From the NCBI RefSeq assembly GCF_000455825.1, contig NZ_ATAO01000124.1, forward strand, positions 1 to 64,000: 64,000 nt of DNA, given 5' to 3'. This document shows, piece after piece, positions 17,736-26,824 of the stretch. How positions within the stretch are numbered: position 1 is the first letter of the stretch; each line of letters starts with the position of its first letter. Source of the stretch: Microbacterium maritypicum MF109. GTDB lineage: Bacteria > Actinomycetota > Actinomycetes > Actinomycetales > Microbacteriaceae. Both the position numbers and the translations under genes were made by a program. Below the pieces are notes generated by a model. That model worked only from the letters and a program-made list of their open reading frames with translations, was not told the origin of the DNA and made no database searches.

Positions 17736-18686
17736 ATGACAGCCACGACCTCGCCGGCGTCGACGCGCATCGTCGCGAAGAAGCGCGCCGGTGACCTCTG
17801 GTTCTCCGGAACGGCGGTCGCCGCCGGATCCATGATCATGATCACGCTGGCCGCGGTCGCGATCTTCCTCATCGTGCAGTCCATTCCGGCCTTCACCGCG
17901 ACAGCCGAGGATGCCTCGCTCCTCAAGACGAACTTCTGGGACTACGTCGGCCCACTCCTGTTCGGCACGGTCTGGGCCGCCTTCCTGGCCCTCCTGCTCG
18001 CCGTGCCGCTCTCGCTCGGCGTCGCCCTGTTCATCACGCACTACGCACCGCGGCGGCTCGCTCAGGGCCTGGGCTACGTGGTCGACCTGCTGGCCGCCGT
18101 CCCCTCGGTCGTGTTCGGCCTCTGGGGAATCCTCGTCCTGGCTCCCGCTGTGCAGCCCATCTACGTCTGGCTGAACACGAACGCCTCCTGGATCCCGTTC
18201 TTCGACGGCGTCGTCTCCCCCACCGGACGAACGATCCTGACCGCCGCGATGGTGCTCGCCGTCATGGTCGTCCCGATCATCACGGCCATCTGCCGCGAGA
18301 TCTTCCTGCAGACCCCTCGCCTTCACGAGGAGGCCGCCCTCGCCCTCGGCGCCACCCGCTGGGAGATGGTGCGGATGGCCGTTCTTCCCTTCGGCCGTTC
18401 CGGCATCGTCTCCGCCTCCATGCTCGGCCTCGGCCGTGCGCTCGGCGAGACCATGGCCGTCGCGATGGTGCTCTCGGTGAGCAAGGCCGTCACCTTCGAA
18501 CTGCTCACCTCCACGAACCCCTCCACGATCGCAGCGAACATCGCGCTGACGTTCCCCGAGGCGTACCAGGTCAACATCAACATCCTCATCGCGACCGGTC
18601 TGATCCTGTTCGTCGTGACGTTCGCGGTGAACGCTCTCGCACGCTGGTTCGTGAACCGCCGCAAGGAATTCTCGGGAGCGAACTGA
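17736..18686 (+). CDS. pstC: Phosphate ABC transporter permease PstC
   Basis: A 316-residue inner-membrane permease with about six helices. The EAA-type cytoplasmic loop that docks PstB reads EEAALALGATRWEMVRMAVLPFGRSG. It forms the translocation channel with PstA. The ATG follows an AGGAAG ribosome binding site. It is the second gene of pstSCAB and ends one base before pstA. Confidence 0.96.
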   Translation: MTATTSPASTRIVAKKRAGDLWFSGTAVAAGSMIMITLAAVAIFLIVQSIPAFTATAEDASLLKTNFWDYVGPLLFGTVWAAFLALLLAVPLSLGVALFITHYAPRRLAQGLGYVVDLLAAVPSVVFGLWGILVLAPAVQPIYVWLNTNASWIPFFDGVVSPTGRTILTAAMVLAVMVVPIITAICREIFLQTPRLHEEAALALGATRWEMVRMAVLPFGRSGIVSASMLGLGRALGETMAVAMVLSVSKAVTFELLTSTNPSTIAANIALTFPEAYQVNINILIATGLILFVVTFAVNALARWFVNRRKEFSGAN

Positions 18687-18687
18687 C

Positions 18688-19791
18688 ATGACCGTTACCG
18701 CCCCTGAATCGTCTCGCACGGCGAGCGCGGCCCCCACCCAGCTGTCGCTCAGCTCGGGACACCTCCCCCGCTGGTCGCCGTGGGCGCTCCTCGCCCTCTC
18801 CCTCCTCATCGGCTTCACGCCCTTCGCTCTCGAGGCCCTCGCCAGCGGATCCGACCTCAACATCGCCGGCTCCGTCGTTCTCGGCGCGGTCATCTACCTG
18901 GTGCTCATCTACGTGATGTCGCGCATCATCGAAGGCTCCAGGAAGGCGCTGGACCGCCTGATCACCGGAATCGTGACCTCGGCGTTCGCCATCGCGATGG
19001 TGCCGCTGGTGTCCGTCGCGATCACCGTGGTCGCCAACGGCGTCGCCCGTTTCGACGGACTGTTCTTCTCGTCATCGATGCGGGGAGTGCTCGGTGAAGG
19101 CGGCGGCGCCCTGCACGCCGTCATCGGCACGCTCCTGGTCACCCTCGCCGCCGCGATCATCTCGATCCCGATCGGTCTGATGACGGCCGTCTACCTCGTC
19201 GAGTACGGCAAGGGCGGCCGGATGGCCCGCACCATCACCTTCCTCGTCGATGTCATGACGGGAATCCCGTCGATCGTCGCCGGCCTGTTCGCCTACGCCG
19301 TGTTCGCGCTGATCTTCGGACCCGGCGTGCGCATGGGCATCGCGGGCTCGGTCGCCCTGGCCGTGCTCATGATCCCTGTGGTCGTGCGCTCCACCGAGGA
19401 GATGCTGCGACTGGTGCCGAACGAGCTGCGCGAAGCGTCGTACGCGCTCGGGGTGCCGAAATGGCTCACGATCGTCAAGGTGGTCCTCCCGACCTCGATC
19501 GCCGGCATCACCACGGGTGTCATGCTCGCCATCTCGCGCGTGATCGGCGAGACCGCGCCCCTGCTGCTGACGGCCGGCTTCACCGACGCGATGAACTACA
19601 ACCTGTTCAGCGGACGCATGCAGACGCTCCCGGTTTTCACGTACTCGCAGTACGCGTACCAGGGCATCCCCGCTGAGGCATACGTGGAGCGGGCCTGGGC
19701 CGCTGCCCTGACGCTCATCATCATCGTCATGCTGCTCAACCTGATCGCGCGCCTCGTCGCGAAGATCTTCGCACCCAAGACCGGCCGCTGA
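18688..19791 (+). CDS. pstA: Phosphate ABC transporter permease PstA
   Basis: A 367-residue permease, PstC's partner. Two or three extra N-terminal helices (~30-110) precede the standard six-helix core, making it longer than typical enterobacterial PstA, as in many actinobacteria. The PstB-docking loop reads [22 protein letters not shown]. It starts one base after pstC. Confidence 0.95.
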   Translation: MTVTAPESSRTASAAPTQLSLSSGHLPRWSPWALLALSLLIGFTPFALEALASGSDLNIAGSVVLGAVIYLVLIYVMSRIIEGSRKALDRLITGIVTSAFAIAMVPLVSVAITVVANGVARFDGLFFSSSMRGVLGEGGGALHAVIGTLLVTLAAAIISIPIGLMTAVYLVEYGKGGRMARTITFLVDVMTGIPSIVAGLFAYAVFALIFGPGVRMGIAGSVALAVLMIPVVVRSTEEMLRLVPNELREASYALGVPKWLTIVKVVLPTSIAGITTGVMLAISRVIGETAPLLLTAGFTDAMNYNLFSGRMQTLPVFTYSQYAYQGIPAEAYVERAWAAALTLIIIVMLLNLIARLVAKIFAPKTGR

Positions 19792-19819
19792 GCCTCGACC
19801 CGACAAGCAAGGAACTGCA

Positions 19820-20599
<780 letters not shown>

Positions 20600-20664
20600 G
20601 CGCTGGATCCCTGCTGCTGCACCCCTGCTGCTTCTTCGCCAAAACCCAGATCACTTGAGTCGCC

Positions 20665-20693
20665 GACGGCGTGTCACCTGTTGACACGCCGTC
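20665..20693 (+). terminator. Hairpin downstream of pstB
   Basis: A perfect 12-bp inverted repeat (20665-20676 with 20682-20693, loop CCTGT) lies 66 bases after pstB. It is the best candidate for the end of the pstSCAB transcript. Confidence 0.6.
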
Positions 20694-20845
20694 CGGTCGT
20701 TCGTGCGGTGCGTTCCGGCGAAGCGCTGCGACCTCGCCAGGGCGTCTATGCGCTCCCCGACACCGCGGAGGCCTGGGTGCATGCGGCCTCTCACGGAGGC
20801 ACGATCCGATGTGCGCGAGCCGCAGCGGAGCATGGGCTCGAGGCG
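20681..20845 (+). pseudogene. Relic of an AbiEi-antitoxin-like / DUF559-type protein N-terminus
   Basis: About 55 codons in one frame encode residues ending VVRAVRSGEALRPRQGVYAL and then HAASHGGTIRCARAAAEHGL. These closely resemble the N-terminal winged-helix region of AbiEi-like and DUF559 proteins frequent in Microbacteriaceae. There is no ribosome binding site. The similarity stops after the HGL element, after which the frame runs antisense through pabC, so the rest of the gene is gone. It overlaps the pst terminator hairpin and is most likely a decayed fragment. Family assignment is from memory of the motif. Confidence 0.45.
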
Positions 20846-20875
20846 GGCGTGCGTGGGAGGGCGGGTGAGGTGGGA

Positions 20876-21760
20876 TCAGTCGCGCGGCGAGAGCAGGTAG
20901 CGGTTCAGCGCGGCCGTGAGCGTGCGGTCGACCGGAAGGGAGACGCCATCGACGGCGGTGATCGCCGCGGCGAGGCGCACGCTCGACACGAGCCACGCGG
21001 CGTCCGCCTGCGGAAGGTCGGTTGCCGGGATGCGGTCGTACCCGACGTCGAAACCCTGGGCGGCGAGGTGCTCGTACACGCTGAGCTGCGTCGTACCGTG
21101 CAGGATGCCACCCGTCGGAGCCGGCGTCACGAAACGGTCGCCGAAGCGGAGGATCAGGGAAGCCGTCGGAGCCTCCAGCACGAAGCCGTCGCTCGAGAGG
21201 AAGATCGCATCGTCCGCACCACGCCGGTGCGCCTCGCGCAGGGCCGCCATGTTCACGGCGTACGACAGCGTCTTCGCTCCCAGCAGCAGCCACGGAGCCC
21301 GCTCCGCTGCACCCAGGTCGTACCCGCGGTCGAGCGTCACGACGCGCACACCATGCTCTCGCACGGCGGAGAAATCGGAGGCCGGAGCCGCGGTCACCCA
21401 TGCCGTCGGAGTGGGCCCGTGCTCGACTCCGCGGCTGAGGATGAGCTTGATGACGGACTCGCCCGCTCCGAGCTGTGCAGCCGCCTGATCGACCGCCTGC
21501 CGCCATTGCATGAGATTCGGGACCGGAAGGTCGCACAGCCGTGCCGAGTGGGCGAGGCGTTCCAGGTGCGGGACGACCTCCTGCGCGTGCCCGTCGATCA
21601 CGCCGATCGACTCGAACACCCCGTCACCGCGCTGTGTGCTCAGCTCCCCCACACTGAGCGCGGGGGCGGCGGCGTCCACCTGCGTGAAGGTCTCGGAGAA
21701 GTCGCTGCGCTGTTCGTCGGCGGCGACGGGATCGATCATGAGTGCGAAGCGCCCGGTCAT
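20876..21760 (-). CDS. pabC: Aminodeoxychorismate lyase / class IV aminotransferase
   Basis: A 294-residue PLP-dependent class IV aminotransferase fold enzyme. The Schiff-base lysine is Lys163 in LGAKTLSYAVNM, and the phosphate-binding segment GGILHGTT and the N-terminal RGDGVFESI are present. The most likely reaction is release of pyruvate from aminodeoxychorismate to give p-aminobenzoate for folate. A D-amino-acid or branched-chain aminotransferase is the alternative within the family. The ATG has a TAGGCT hexamer six bases upstream, suggesting a leaderless transcript. Confidence 0.85.
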   Translation of the reverse strand: MTGRFALMIDPVAADEQRSDFSETFTQVDAAAPALSVGELSTQRGDGVFESIGVIDGHAQEVVPHLERLAHSARLCDLPVPNLMQWRQAVDQAAAQLGAGESVIKLILSRGVEHGPTPTAWVTAAPASDFSAVREHGVRVVTLDRGYDLGAAERAPWLLLGAKTLSYAVNMAALREAHRRGADDAIFLSSDGFVLEAPTASLILRFGDRFVTPAPTGGILHGTTQLSVYEHLAAQGFDVGYDRIPATDLPQADAAWLVSSVRLAAAITAVDGVSLPVDRTLTAALNRYLLSPRD

Positions 21761-21803
21761 GATCCGAGCCTAGAGGGCGGGAATACCGTCCGCCGCATCG
21801 CGT

Positions 21804-21809
21804 TACAAT
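21804..21809 (+). promoter_or_regulatory. -10 element (TACAAT) for the candidate small RNA
   Basis: TACAAT fits the sigma-70 -10 consensus at 5 of 6 positions and lies 5 bases before the first paired base of the structured RNA. No convincing -35 is visible. Confidence 0.5.
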
Positions 21810-21814
21810 GGAGT

Positions 21815-21898
21815 GGCCGGGCCGCATAACCCCGGGCTCCAATTTTTGCCGCTGCGAGCGGCCTTCCGCCGAGAGGCGTTCTTGCGGCCCGGTCTTTT
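21815..21898 (+). ncRNA. Candidate structured small RNA with intrinsic terminator
   Basis: About 84 bases can fold into a closed multibranch structure. An 11-pair closing stem (21815-21825 with 21884-21894) encloses a single-stranded stretch ending in five T, a hairpin at 21848-21862 (GCCGCT/AGCGGC) and a hairpin with a GAGA tetraloop at 21867-21878. The closing stem is followed directly by TTTTCTT, so its 3' arm can also act as terminator. With the upstream TACAAT this looks like an independent transcript on the strand opposite its neighbours. It is not SRP RNA, tmRNA or a tRNA, and I do not recognise a known family. Confidence 0.5.
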
Positions 21899-21957
21899 CT
21901 TGCCCGGAGCGGTTTCGCTCATCCGGATCGCCTTCCCATCGGGCCACCCGATGCTCG

Positions 21958-22587
21958 TCAGGCGAGCGCATCCATCCGCCACAGCACGGCGGATGCGGCC
22001 AGATCCTGTCCGTAACTGCTCAGTCGCAGCGCTCGCGTGGTCAGTTCGCTGGATCGTGCGGGCTCGGTCGGTTCGTAGTCGTCAGCCGTGTGTGTCGCCC
22101 CGGAGGCCTGCACACGGCAGAAGGCCGCGGCGCGGTCGAGCGCCACGGCGAAGTCGCCACGGAATGCCCCCCGCAGGATCGTGTCGATCAGAGCGACCAG
22201 CTCGTCCGGACTCGCCGGCACCGGCGCACCGGCGATCGCCGCATCCGCCGACGGCAATTCGACGCGCCCGCGGTCGTACAGGAGGGCCGCGGTCTGCGGG
22301 TCGCCGTGGATCGCGAGCTGCAGCACGTAGAGGCGCCACAGGGCGCCGGGGAGAGTCCGTGAGGGTGCTTTCGACCACAGCTCCGCGATCTCGTCGATTC
22401 CGTGTTCGGCGGTGAAGGCGACGAGTCTTTCGGCGCTCGCTCCGCTCTCGTCGGCGCGGACGCGGGTCAGCAGAGCGGATGCCGTGGCATGCGCGATACG
22501 CGTCTCCTCGGCGGGGTCGTGTGCGCCGACGATGTTGTCGAAGGCGCTCGTCGGGCGGCGCACGGGGCGATGATACTGCTCGGGCAT
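21958..22587 (-). CDS. Conserved actinobacterial protein of unknown function
   Basis: A 209-residue, helix-rich, probably cytosolic protein with no signal peptide or membrane segment. The N-terminus is basic (PEQYHRPVRRPTSAFDNIVG) and the rest resembles repeats of amphipathic helices. I recall similar proteins carrying a dubious RNA polymerase beta subunit annotation; nothing in the sequence supports that. ATG 22587 is chosen because a TACCCT -10-like hexamer sits exactly six bases upstream (leaderless pattern). A GTG 11 codons earlier would overlap the rskA gene end. Confidence 0.75.
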   Translation of the reverse strand: MPEQYHRPVRRPTSAFDNIVGAHDPAEETRIAHATASALLTRVRADESGASAERLVAFTAEHGIDEIAELWSKAPSRTLPGALWRLYVLQLAIHGDPQTAALLYDRGRVELPSADAAIAGAPVPASPDELVALIDTILRGAFRGDFAVALDRAAAFCRVQASGATHTADDYEPTEPARSSELTTRALRLSSYGQDLAASAVLWRMDALA

Positions 22588-22616
22588 CCCTCCAGGGTAC
22601 GCGCGATCAGTGCGGC

Positions 22617-23408
22617 TCACGCCGTGGGGATGACGATCACCGGATCGGTCGTCGGCTGGCCCGACGGAGATCCGCCGGCCTGCTCCACGGTCACCGCGAT
22701 CGCGTCACCCGCCTGCATATCACCGGCGAGGAGGGCGGTGGCGTCACCACCGTCGACATCGAACACTCCGGCGGAGACCGGAGCGTCACCGCGCACGAAC
22801 CACAGCTCATACGTCTGGCCTTCACCCGCACTCGGGAGACCATCGGCCACGAGCACGGCCTTGCCGGTGGAAGCCGACCAGTGCGCTGTCGCGCTTCCTC
22901 CGTCGTCGAGCGTCACCGTCGCCTGCTGGGCGTCGTCGGCTGCTTCGATCTCCTGCAGCGCGATGACACTCGCGGGCGGGTTCAGCTGCTGATTGAGGGC
23001 GACCGCGCCGATGCCGACGCCCACCAGCACGGCGAGGCACGCCGCCAGGGCGAAGACGGTGCGGGTCCAGCGACGCTGCTTCTTCGGCTCGGGCTGAGGC
23101 TCGGTGTGGGACACGTCGACGACTGCGGGACGTTCCTCGTGCGATGACGAGACGTCGGTGTCGGTCCGCGATCCACCGTTCTGGGGCATGTCCGCGATCT
23201 GCGCGAGCAGCGCGGATCGGATGTGTGCGGGAGCGGCGACGGGCTCGACAGGGTCTGCGAGCGACGCGGCCGTCGCGATATCCGCATCCACCGTGTCCTC
23301 CCATTCCGGGTGCTCCGCGAGGGCTGAACGGTATCGACGCTCGTCGTCAGCGGAGAGCGAGTGCAGCGCGGCACCTGCCGCGAGTTGCTCGAAGTCCTTC
23401 TCGTTCAT
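22617..23408 (-). CDS. rskA: Anti-sigma-K factor RskA
   Basis: A 263-residue single-pass membrane anti-sigma factor. The cytoplasmic N-terminal part (~1-125) resembles the anti-sigma domain that sequesters SigK, with an early HSLSADDERRY element. One membrane helix (~130-155) is followed by an extracytoplasmic RskA-type domain ending in a beta-rich segment (TYELWFVRGDAPVSAGVF). Release by regulated proteolysis is known for the family. It overlaps the sigK stop as ATGA. Confidence 0.93.
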   Translation of the reverse strand: MNEKDFEQLAAGAALHSLSADDERRYRSALAEHPEWEDTVDADIATAASLADPVEPVAAPAHIRSALLAQIADMPQNGGSRTDTDVSSSHEERPAVVDVSHTEPQPEPKKQRRWTRTVFALAACLAVLVGVGIGAVALNQQLNPPASVIALQEIEAADDAQQATVTLDDGGSATAHWSASTGKAVLVADGLPSAGEGQTYELWFVRGDAPVSAGVFDVDGGDATALLAGDMQAGDAIAVTVEQAGGSPSGQPTTDPVIVIPTA

Positions 23409-24004
23409 GCCGTCACCCCCATCGCCGTACGCAGACGGCTGAGCCCGTCTCGCATCCGTGTCTTGATTGTCCCCAGCGGCGCCCCCACGAGGGCCGCGAT
23501 CTCGTTCTGACTGTAACCGCCGTAATACGCGAGGACGAGTGCTTCGCGCTGAGCTTCCGGAAGCCCCGAAAGCGCCTCGACGACCTTCCCTCCCTCGATC
23601 CCCAATTCGACCTGCTCCGCGACACTGTCGTGCGCGACGCCGATGTCCTTGAATCCTGCTCGTACGTCCCGGTCCGCGCTCGATTGCGATGCCCGCACTC
23701 GGTCGACGGCCCGGCGATGAGCGATCGTCATGACCCACGCTCGTCCCTGACCTCTGTTCGGAGCGAAGCGGGAAGCGGATTGCCAGATCTCGAGAAAAAC
23801 CTCCTGGAGCACCTCTTCGCTCTGCGCGCGATTGATTAGGACGCGGAGGATGAGGCCGAACACGCGGGAGGACAGCGTGTCATAGAGCGTGGCGAAGGCA
23901 GCCTGATCACCGGAGGCGACGCGGACGAGGAGGTCGGCGACAGCATCCTGCGTCGCTCCGTCCTCGGGAACGTCGAACCCATCGATGACCATCCCCATAA
24001 GCAT
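23405..24004 (-). CDS. sigK: ECF RNA polymerase sigma factor SigK
   Basis: A 199-residue group 4 sigma factor. The region 2 part (~28-95) includes the -10-contacting RVLINRAQSEEVLQEVFLEIW. The region 4 helix-turn-helix (~145-195) reads GYSQNEIAALVGAPLGTIKTRM. The pairing with RskA and a divergent fasciclin gene is the SigK regulon arrangement of mycobacteria (mpt70/mpt83). ATG 24004 has GGAGGAG seven bases upstream; later in-frame ATGs are possible. Confidence 0.93.
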   Translation of the reverse strand: MLMGMVIDGFDVPEDGATQDAVADLLVRVASGDQAAFATLYDTLSSRVFGLILRVLINRAQSEEVLQEVFLEIWQSASRFAPNRGQGRAWVMTIAHRRAVDRVRASQSSADRDVRAGFKDIGVAHDSVAEQVELGIEGGKVVEALSGLPEAQREALVLAYYGGYSQNEIAALVGAPLGTIKTRMRDGLSRLRTAMGVTA

Positions 24005-24121
24005 GCCGCATCTCCTCCCCGATCACGTGCAGACGTCACCCGAATGTGAAGGAATCGACCTCGCGAATCGTGCGCTCCGGCGCCGTCGTCGGAGCTGTTT
24101 CCAAGATTTCTGAGATTCTTC

Positions 24122-24148
24122 CCATCCGATCCCGAACGGGCTCCGAAC
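24122..24148 (+). promoter_or_regulatory. SigK-type promoter of the fasciclin gene
   Basis: CCATCC (24122-24127) and CCGAAC (24143-24148), separated by 15 bases, resemble the mycobacterial SigK promoter elements (CCATCC and a CCGAAT-type -10). They lie about 50 bases upstream of the fasciclin start. With sigK-rskA adjacent, SigK control is the natural reading, although the spacer is slightly short. Confidence 0.6.
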
Positions 24149-24200
24149 AGCACTCGACGCCACGGAGAGGCCGTGGCTCAGTTTTCTGAAGGAGCTCGAC

Positions 24201-24860
24201 ATGTTCAGCACCAAGAAGAAGGTCACCGCGGCAATCACCCTCGGCCTGGCGAGCGCGTTCCTGCTCTCCGCCTGTTCCATGGGCAGCGGCAGCACCTCGG
24301 ACTCGTCTTCCGAGCCGAAGGCACCGGAGACGTCGGAGTCGACGCCGATGGAGATGGACCCGGCAGCCAACCTGGTCGGCCCCGGCTGCGCGGCATACGC
24401 CGACGCTGTGCCGGACGGCGCGGGTTCCGTCGAGGGAATGTCGCAGGACCCGGTCGCGGTCGCGGCCTCGAACAACCCGCTGCTGACCACGCTGGTCTCG
24501 GCGGTGAGCGGACAGCTCAACCCCGACGTCGACCTCGTCGACACCCTGAACGGCAGCGAGTTCACGGTCTTCGCACCGGTCGACGACGCGTTCGCGAAGA
24601 TCGACCCGGCCACCATCGAGGCCCTCAAGACCGACAGCGCCACGCTGAGCTCGATCCTGACGTACCACGTGGTTCCCGGCCAGATCGACCCGGCCGACAT
24701 CGACGGCATGCACAAGACCGTGCAGGGCGCCGAGCTCGAGGTCACGGGCAGCGGTGACGACCTGATGGTCAACGACGCCAAGGTGATCTGCGGTGGAGTC
24801 AAGACCGCGAACGCGACCGTGTACCTCATCGACACGGTTCTGATGCCCCCGGCTTCCTGA
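24201..24860 (+). CDS. Fasciclin-domain surface lipoprotein (MPT70/MPT83-like)
   Basis: A 219-residue secreted lipoprotein: signal with lipobox LSAC (Cys25), an acidic Ser-rich linker, then a single FAS1 domain (~75-215) containing [14 protein letters not shown] and [13 protein letters not shown]1 domains mediate adhesion or ligand binding; the mycobacterial counterparts MPT70 and MPT83 are the main SigK-controlled products. AAGGAG precedes the ATG. Divergent from sigK-rskA and followed by strong hairpins. Confidence 0.93.
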   Translation: MFSTKKKVTAAITLGLASAFLLSACSMGSGSTSDSSSEPKAPETSESTPMEMDPAANLVGPGCAAYADAVPDGAGSVEGMSQDPVAVAASNNPLLTTLVSAVSGQLNPDVDLVDTLNGSEFTVFAPVDDAFAKIDPATIEALKTDSATLSSILTYHVVPGQIDPADIDGMHKTVQGAELEVTGSGDDLMVNDAKVICGGVKTANATVYLIDTVLMPPAS

Positions 24861-24870
24861 GCCAGGGATC

Positions 24871-24970
24871 GCCGGGTGGGAGGACGCCCGGCACACGCCC
24901 TCTCGGAAGCAGGGGGAGGATCCCGAGAGGGAAAAGGGGCCGTCGGCGGTGCTGTGTCGCCGACGGCCCC
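24871..24970 (+). terminator. Hairpin cluster ending the fasciclin transcript
   Basis: Three successive hairpins: 24871-24892 (6-bp stem), 24898-24931 (9-bp stem) and 24936-24970 (13-bp stem, 9-base loop). The last is strongest and ends 27 bases before tRNA-Lys, insulating the tRNA from read-through. Confidence 0.8.
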
Positions 24971-24997
24971 TCGTCGTGCACACTAGACTTTGATGAG

Positions 24998-25070
24998 GGG
25001 CCTCTAGCTCAGTTGGCAGAGCATCGGACTTTTAATCCGCGGGTCGTGGGTTCGAGCCCCACGGGGCCCA
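24998..25070 (+). tRNA. tRNA-Lys (anticodon TTT)
   Basis: A 73-base cloverleaf: acceptor GGGCCTC pairs with GGGGCCC, D arm AGCTCAGTTGGCAGAGC, anticodon loop CTTTTAA reading AAA/AAG, T arm with GGTTCGAGCCC (25048 onward), discriminator A. CCA is not encoded. Confidence 0.97.
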
Positions 25071-25096
25071 CCGCAGGTCGCCGCTCGGCGACTGTC

Positions 25097-25552
25097 TCAG
25101 GACTCGCCGCCGGGCGCGCCCGACAACAGCTCCGCTCGGATGTCGGCCACACCGTCCGGCAGCGACTCCCCTTCGAGAGCGAAGACCGGCGCTTCCTGGC
25201 TTCCCCCGATGCCGCACACCGCGACGCTGTCCGCACCGTTGAGCGACTTGGGGATGACCACGAACCAGAGCGACGACGACGCGAGCCATTCGGTGGTCGC
25301 CATGTCTCCGAAATACGTGGCATCCGGTGCGAGAGCTCGGGTCCTCTCGGTGCAGAGATCGACGAGCGCAGTCGTGGTGAACTCCGTTCCCGTCGCCGGC
25401 GGTTCCGTGGTCTCGATCGCCGAGGGGGTCGGGGTGGGCGTGGGTGAAGAGGTCCTCGATGCGGAGGGCGAAGGGCTCGACGCCGGCTCGGGGGCACACC
25501 CCGCGAGCAGGATGAGTACCGGGAGGAGGACGAGTGCAGGACGGACGCGCAT
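25097..25552 (-). CDS. Putative lipoprotein of unknown function
   Basis: A 151-residue protein with a clear lipoprotein signal (lipobox LAGC, Cys19), a Ser/Pro/Thr-rich linker (~22-50) and a small C-terminal domain (~55-151) with two Cys that could form a disulfide. No family recognised. ATG 25552 has a TACGAT hexamer six bases upstream (leaderless pattern); an earlier in-frame start lacks the signal-peptide context. Divergent from the DJ-1/PfpI gene. Confidence 0.75.
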   Translation of the reverse strand: MRVRPALVLLPVLILLAGCAPEPASSPSPSASRTSSPTPTPTPSAIETTEPPATGTEFTTTALVDLCTERTRALAPDATYFGDMATTEWLASSSLWFVVIPKSLNGADSVAVCGIGGSQEAPVFALEGESLPDGVADIRAELLSGAPGGES

Positions 25553-25722
25553 ATCTGGATCGTACTGCCGGGACTCGCGCACCTGTGACGAGCGCTCCGT
25601 GGAAGACCGTTCCCCCTTATCACCGGCTCATCACCTCGGCCACCCCCTTCCCTCCTCCCCCGATCCGGGAGATCGTCGAGTCGTCCCCGAACGGCGGACG
25701 ACTCTCCAGGAAAGGACGGACG

Positions 25723-26268
25723 ATGACTCTCAGCGGCAGCCGCGTGGCATTCCTCGCGACAGACGGATTCGAAGACAGTGAGCTCACGAGTCCCTGGGAT
25801 GCCGTGACGGCAGAAGGCGCGAGCGCGACCTTGATCGCTCCGGACGGCGCTGCCATCACCGGCAAGAACGGCCATGAGCAAGCCGTCGATCTGCGCGCAA
25901 CCGAGACCAGTGCGGACGATTTCGACGCGCTGGTACTCCCCGGCGGCGTCGTCAACGCCGATCACCTGCGCATGGACAAGGCTTCGATCGACCTGGCACG
26001 AGCATTCTTCGAGCAGCACAAGCCGGTAGGCGTGATCTGCCACGGTGCGTGGATCCTGATCGAAGCCGGTGTCGTCGACGGACGCACGCTCACCAGCTAT
26101 CCGAGCCTGACCACCGATCTGCGCAACGCCGGAGCGACGTGGGTGGATGAGGAGGTGGTGGTCGATGAGGGCCTGGTCTCCAGCCGCACTCCCGACGACC
26201 TGCCGGCTTTCAACGCGAAGCTCGTCGAGGAGATCGGCGAAGGGAAGCACGCCGTACAGACCGCCTGA
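25723..26268 (+). CDS. DJ-1/PfpI family protein (intracellular protease/glyoxalase-like)
   Basis: A 181-residue class I glutamine amidotransferase-like protein. The nucleophile elbow is VICHGAW with the reactive Cys, and the N-terminal Glu is in DGFEDSEL. Members are called general stress protein 18, deglycase or PfpI-type protease; the true activity is debated. AGGAAAGGA lies upstream. Convergent with the CGNR gene across 15 bases of CAGGCT repeats. Confidence 0.9.
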   Translation: MTLSGSRVAFLATDGFEDSELTSPWDAVTAEGASATLIAPDGAAITGKNGHEQAVDLRATETSADDFDALVLPGGVVNADHLRMDKASIDLARAFFEQHKPVGVICHGAWILIEAGVVDGRTLTSYPSLTTDLRNAGATWVDEEVVVDEGLVSSRTPDDLPAFNAKLVEEIGEGKHAVQTA

Positions 26269-26283
26269 CGGTCAGGCTCAGGC

Positions 26284-26799
26284 TCAGGCTCGCGCACGGT
26301 GCCGACGCACGGCCGCACGGTTCGCGCAGCGCACGGAGCAGAAGCGCTGGCGGCCGTTGCGGGTCACGTCCGCGACGACGTTCGTGCACGGCGTGGCCTG
26401 GCATCGGCCGAGCCGGCTCATTCCCCGGGTGACCAGGTGCAGCGACGTGCCGAGGCTGATGATCGCCCGGAGCACGTAGGGCAGGGACGGGACGTCGTCG
26501 CGGTAGTGCAGGTGCCACCCCTCGCCGTCGTGGTTCGTCAATCTCGGATAGGCGGCTGCGGCGGCGAGTTGTGCGTTGAGTAGCACCGCCCGCGCGTCGG
26601 GGTCGGGTTGATCCACGATCGCCAGCCAGTCGTCGATGACGGCTCTGACCTTCTCGTGGTCGTCGGCGGCGGGCGGGAACGTCTGCGTCATCCCGAGCTC
26701 CAGGGTGCGCTCCTCGATCCCAGCGCGGGTCTCCGGCCAGTCGTTGGCCAGCGACGCGGCGAGCAGCACCGCGTACTCACCGTAAGGGTTGAGATGCAT
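26284..26799 (-). CDS. CGNR zinc-finger / ABATE domain protein
   Basis: A 171-residue putative transcription regulator. The N-terminal ~120 residues are the ABATE-type alpha/beta domain. The C-terminal ~45 residues form a treble-clef-like zinc finger with CQATPC, FCSVRC and the ANRAAVRRHRAR basic helix, where ANR replaces the usual GNR. It probably binds DNA near its own divergent gene. No effector can be inferred. Confidence 0.85.
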   Translation of the reverse strand: MHLNPYGEYAVLLAASLANDWPETRAGIEERTLELGMTQTFPPAADDHEKVRAVIDDWLAIVDQPDPDARAVLLNAQLAAAAAYPRLTNHDGEGWHLHYRDDVPSLPYVLRAIISLGTSLHLVTRGMSRLGRCQATPCTNVVADVTRNGRQRFCSVRCANRAAVRRHRARA

Positions 26800-26824
26800 A
26801 AGACCATTACATCACGCTGGAAGC

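Noticed and set aside
21815-21898. SRP RNA (ffs) or tmRNA for the structured RNA
   Set aside because: The conserved SRP loop sequence and the tmRNA tRNA-like ends are absent.
26268-26290. Tandem CAGGCT repeat as a functional element
   Set aside because: Only about three 6-base copies between convergent stops; likely chance or slippage with no hairpin potential.
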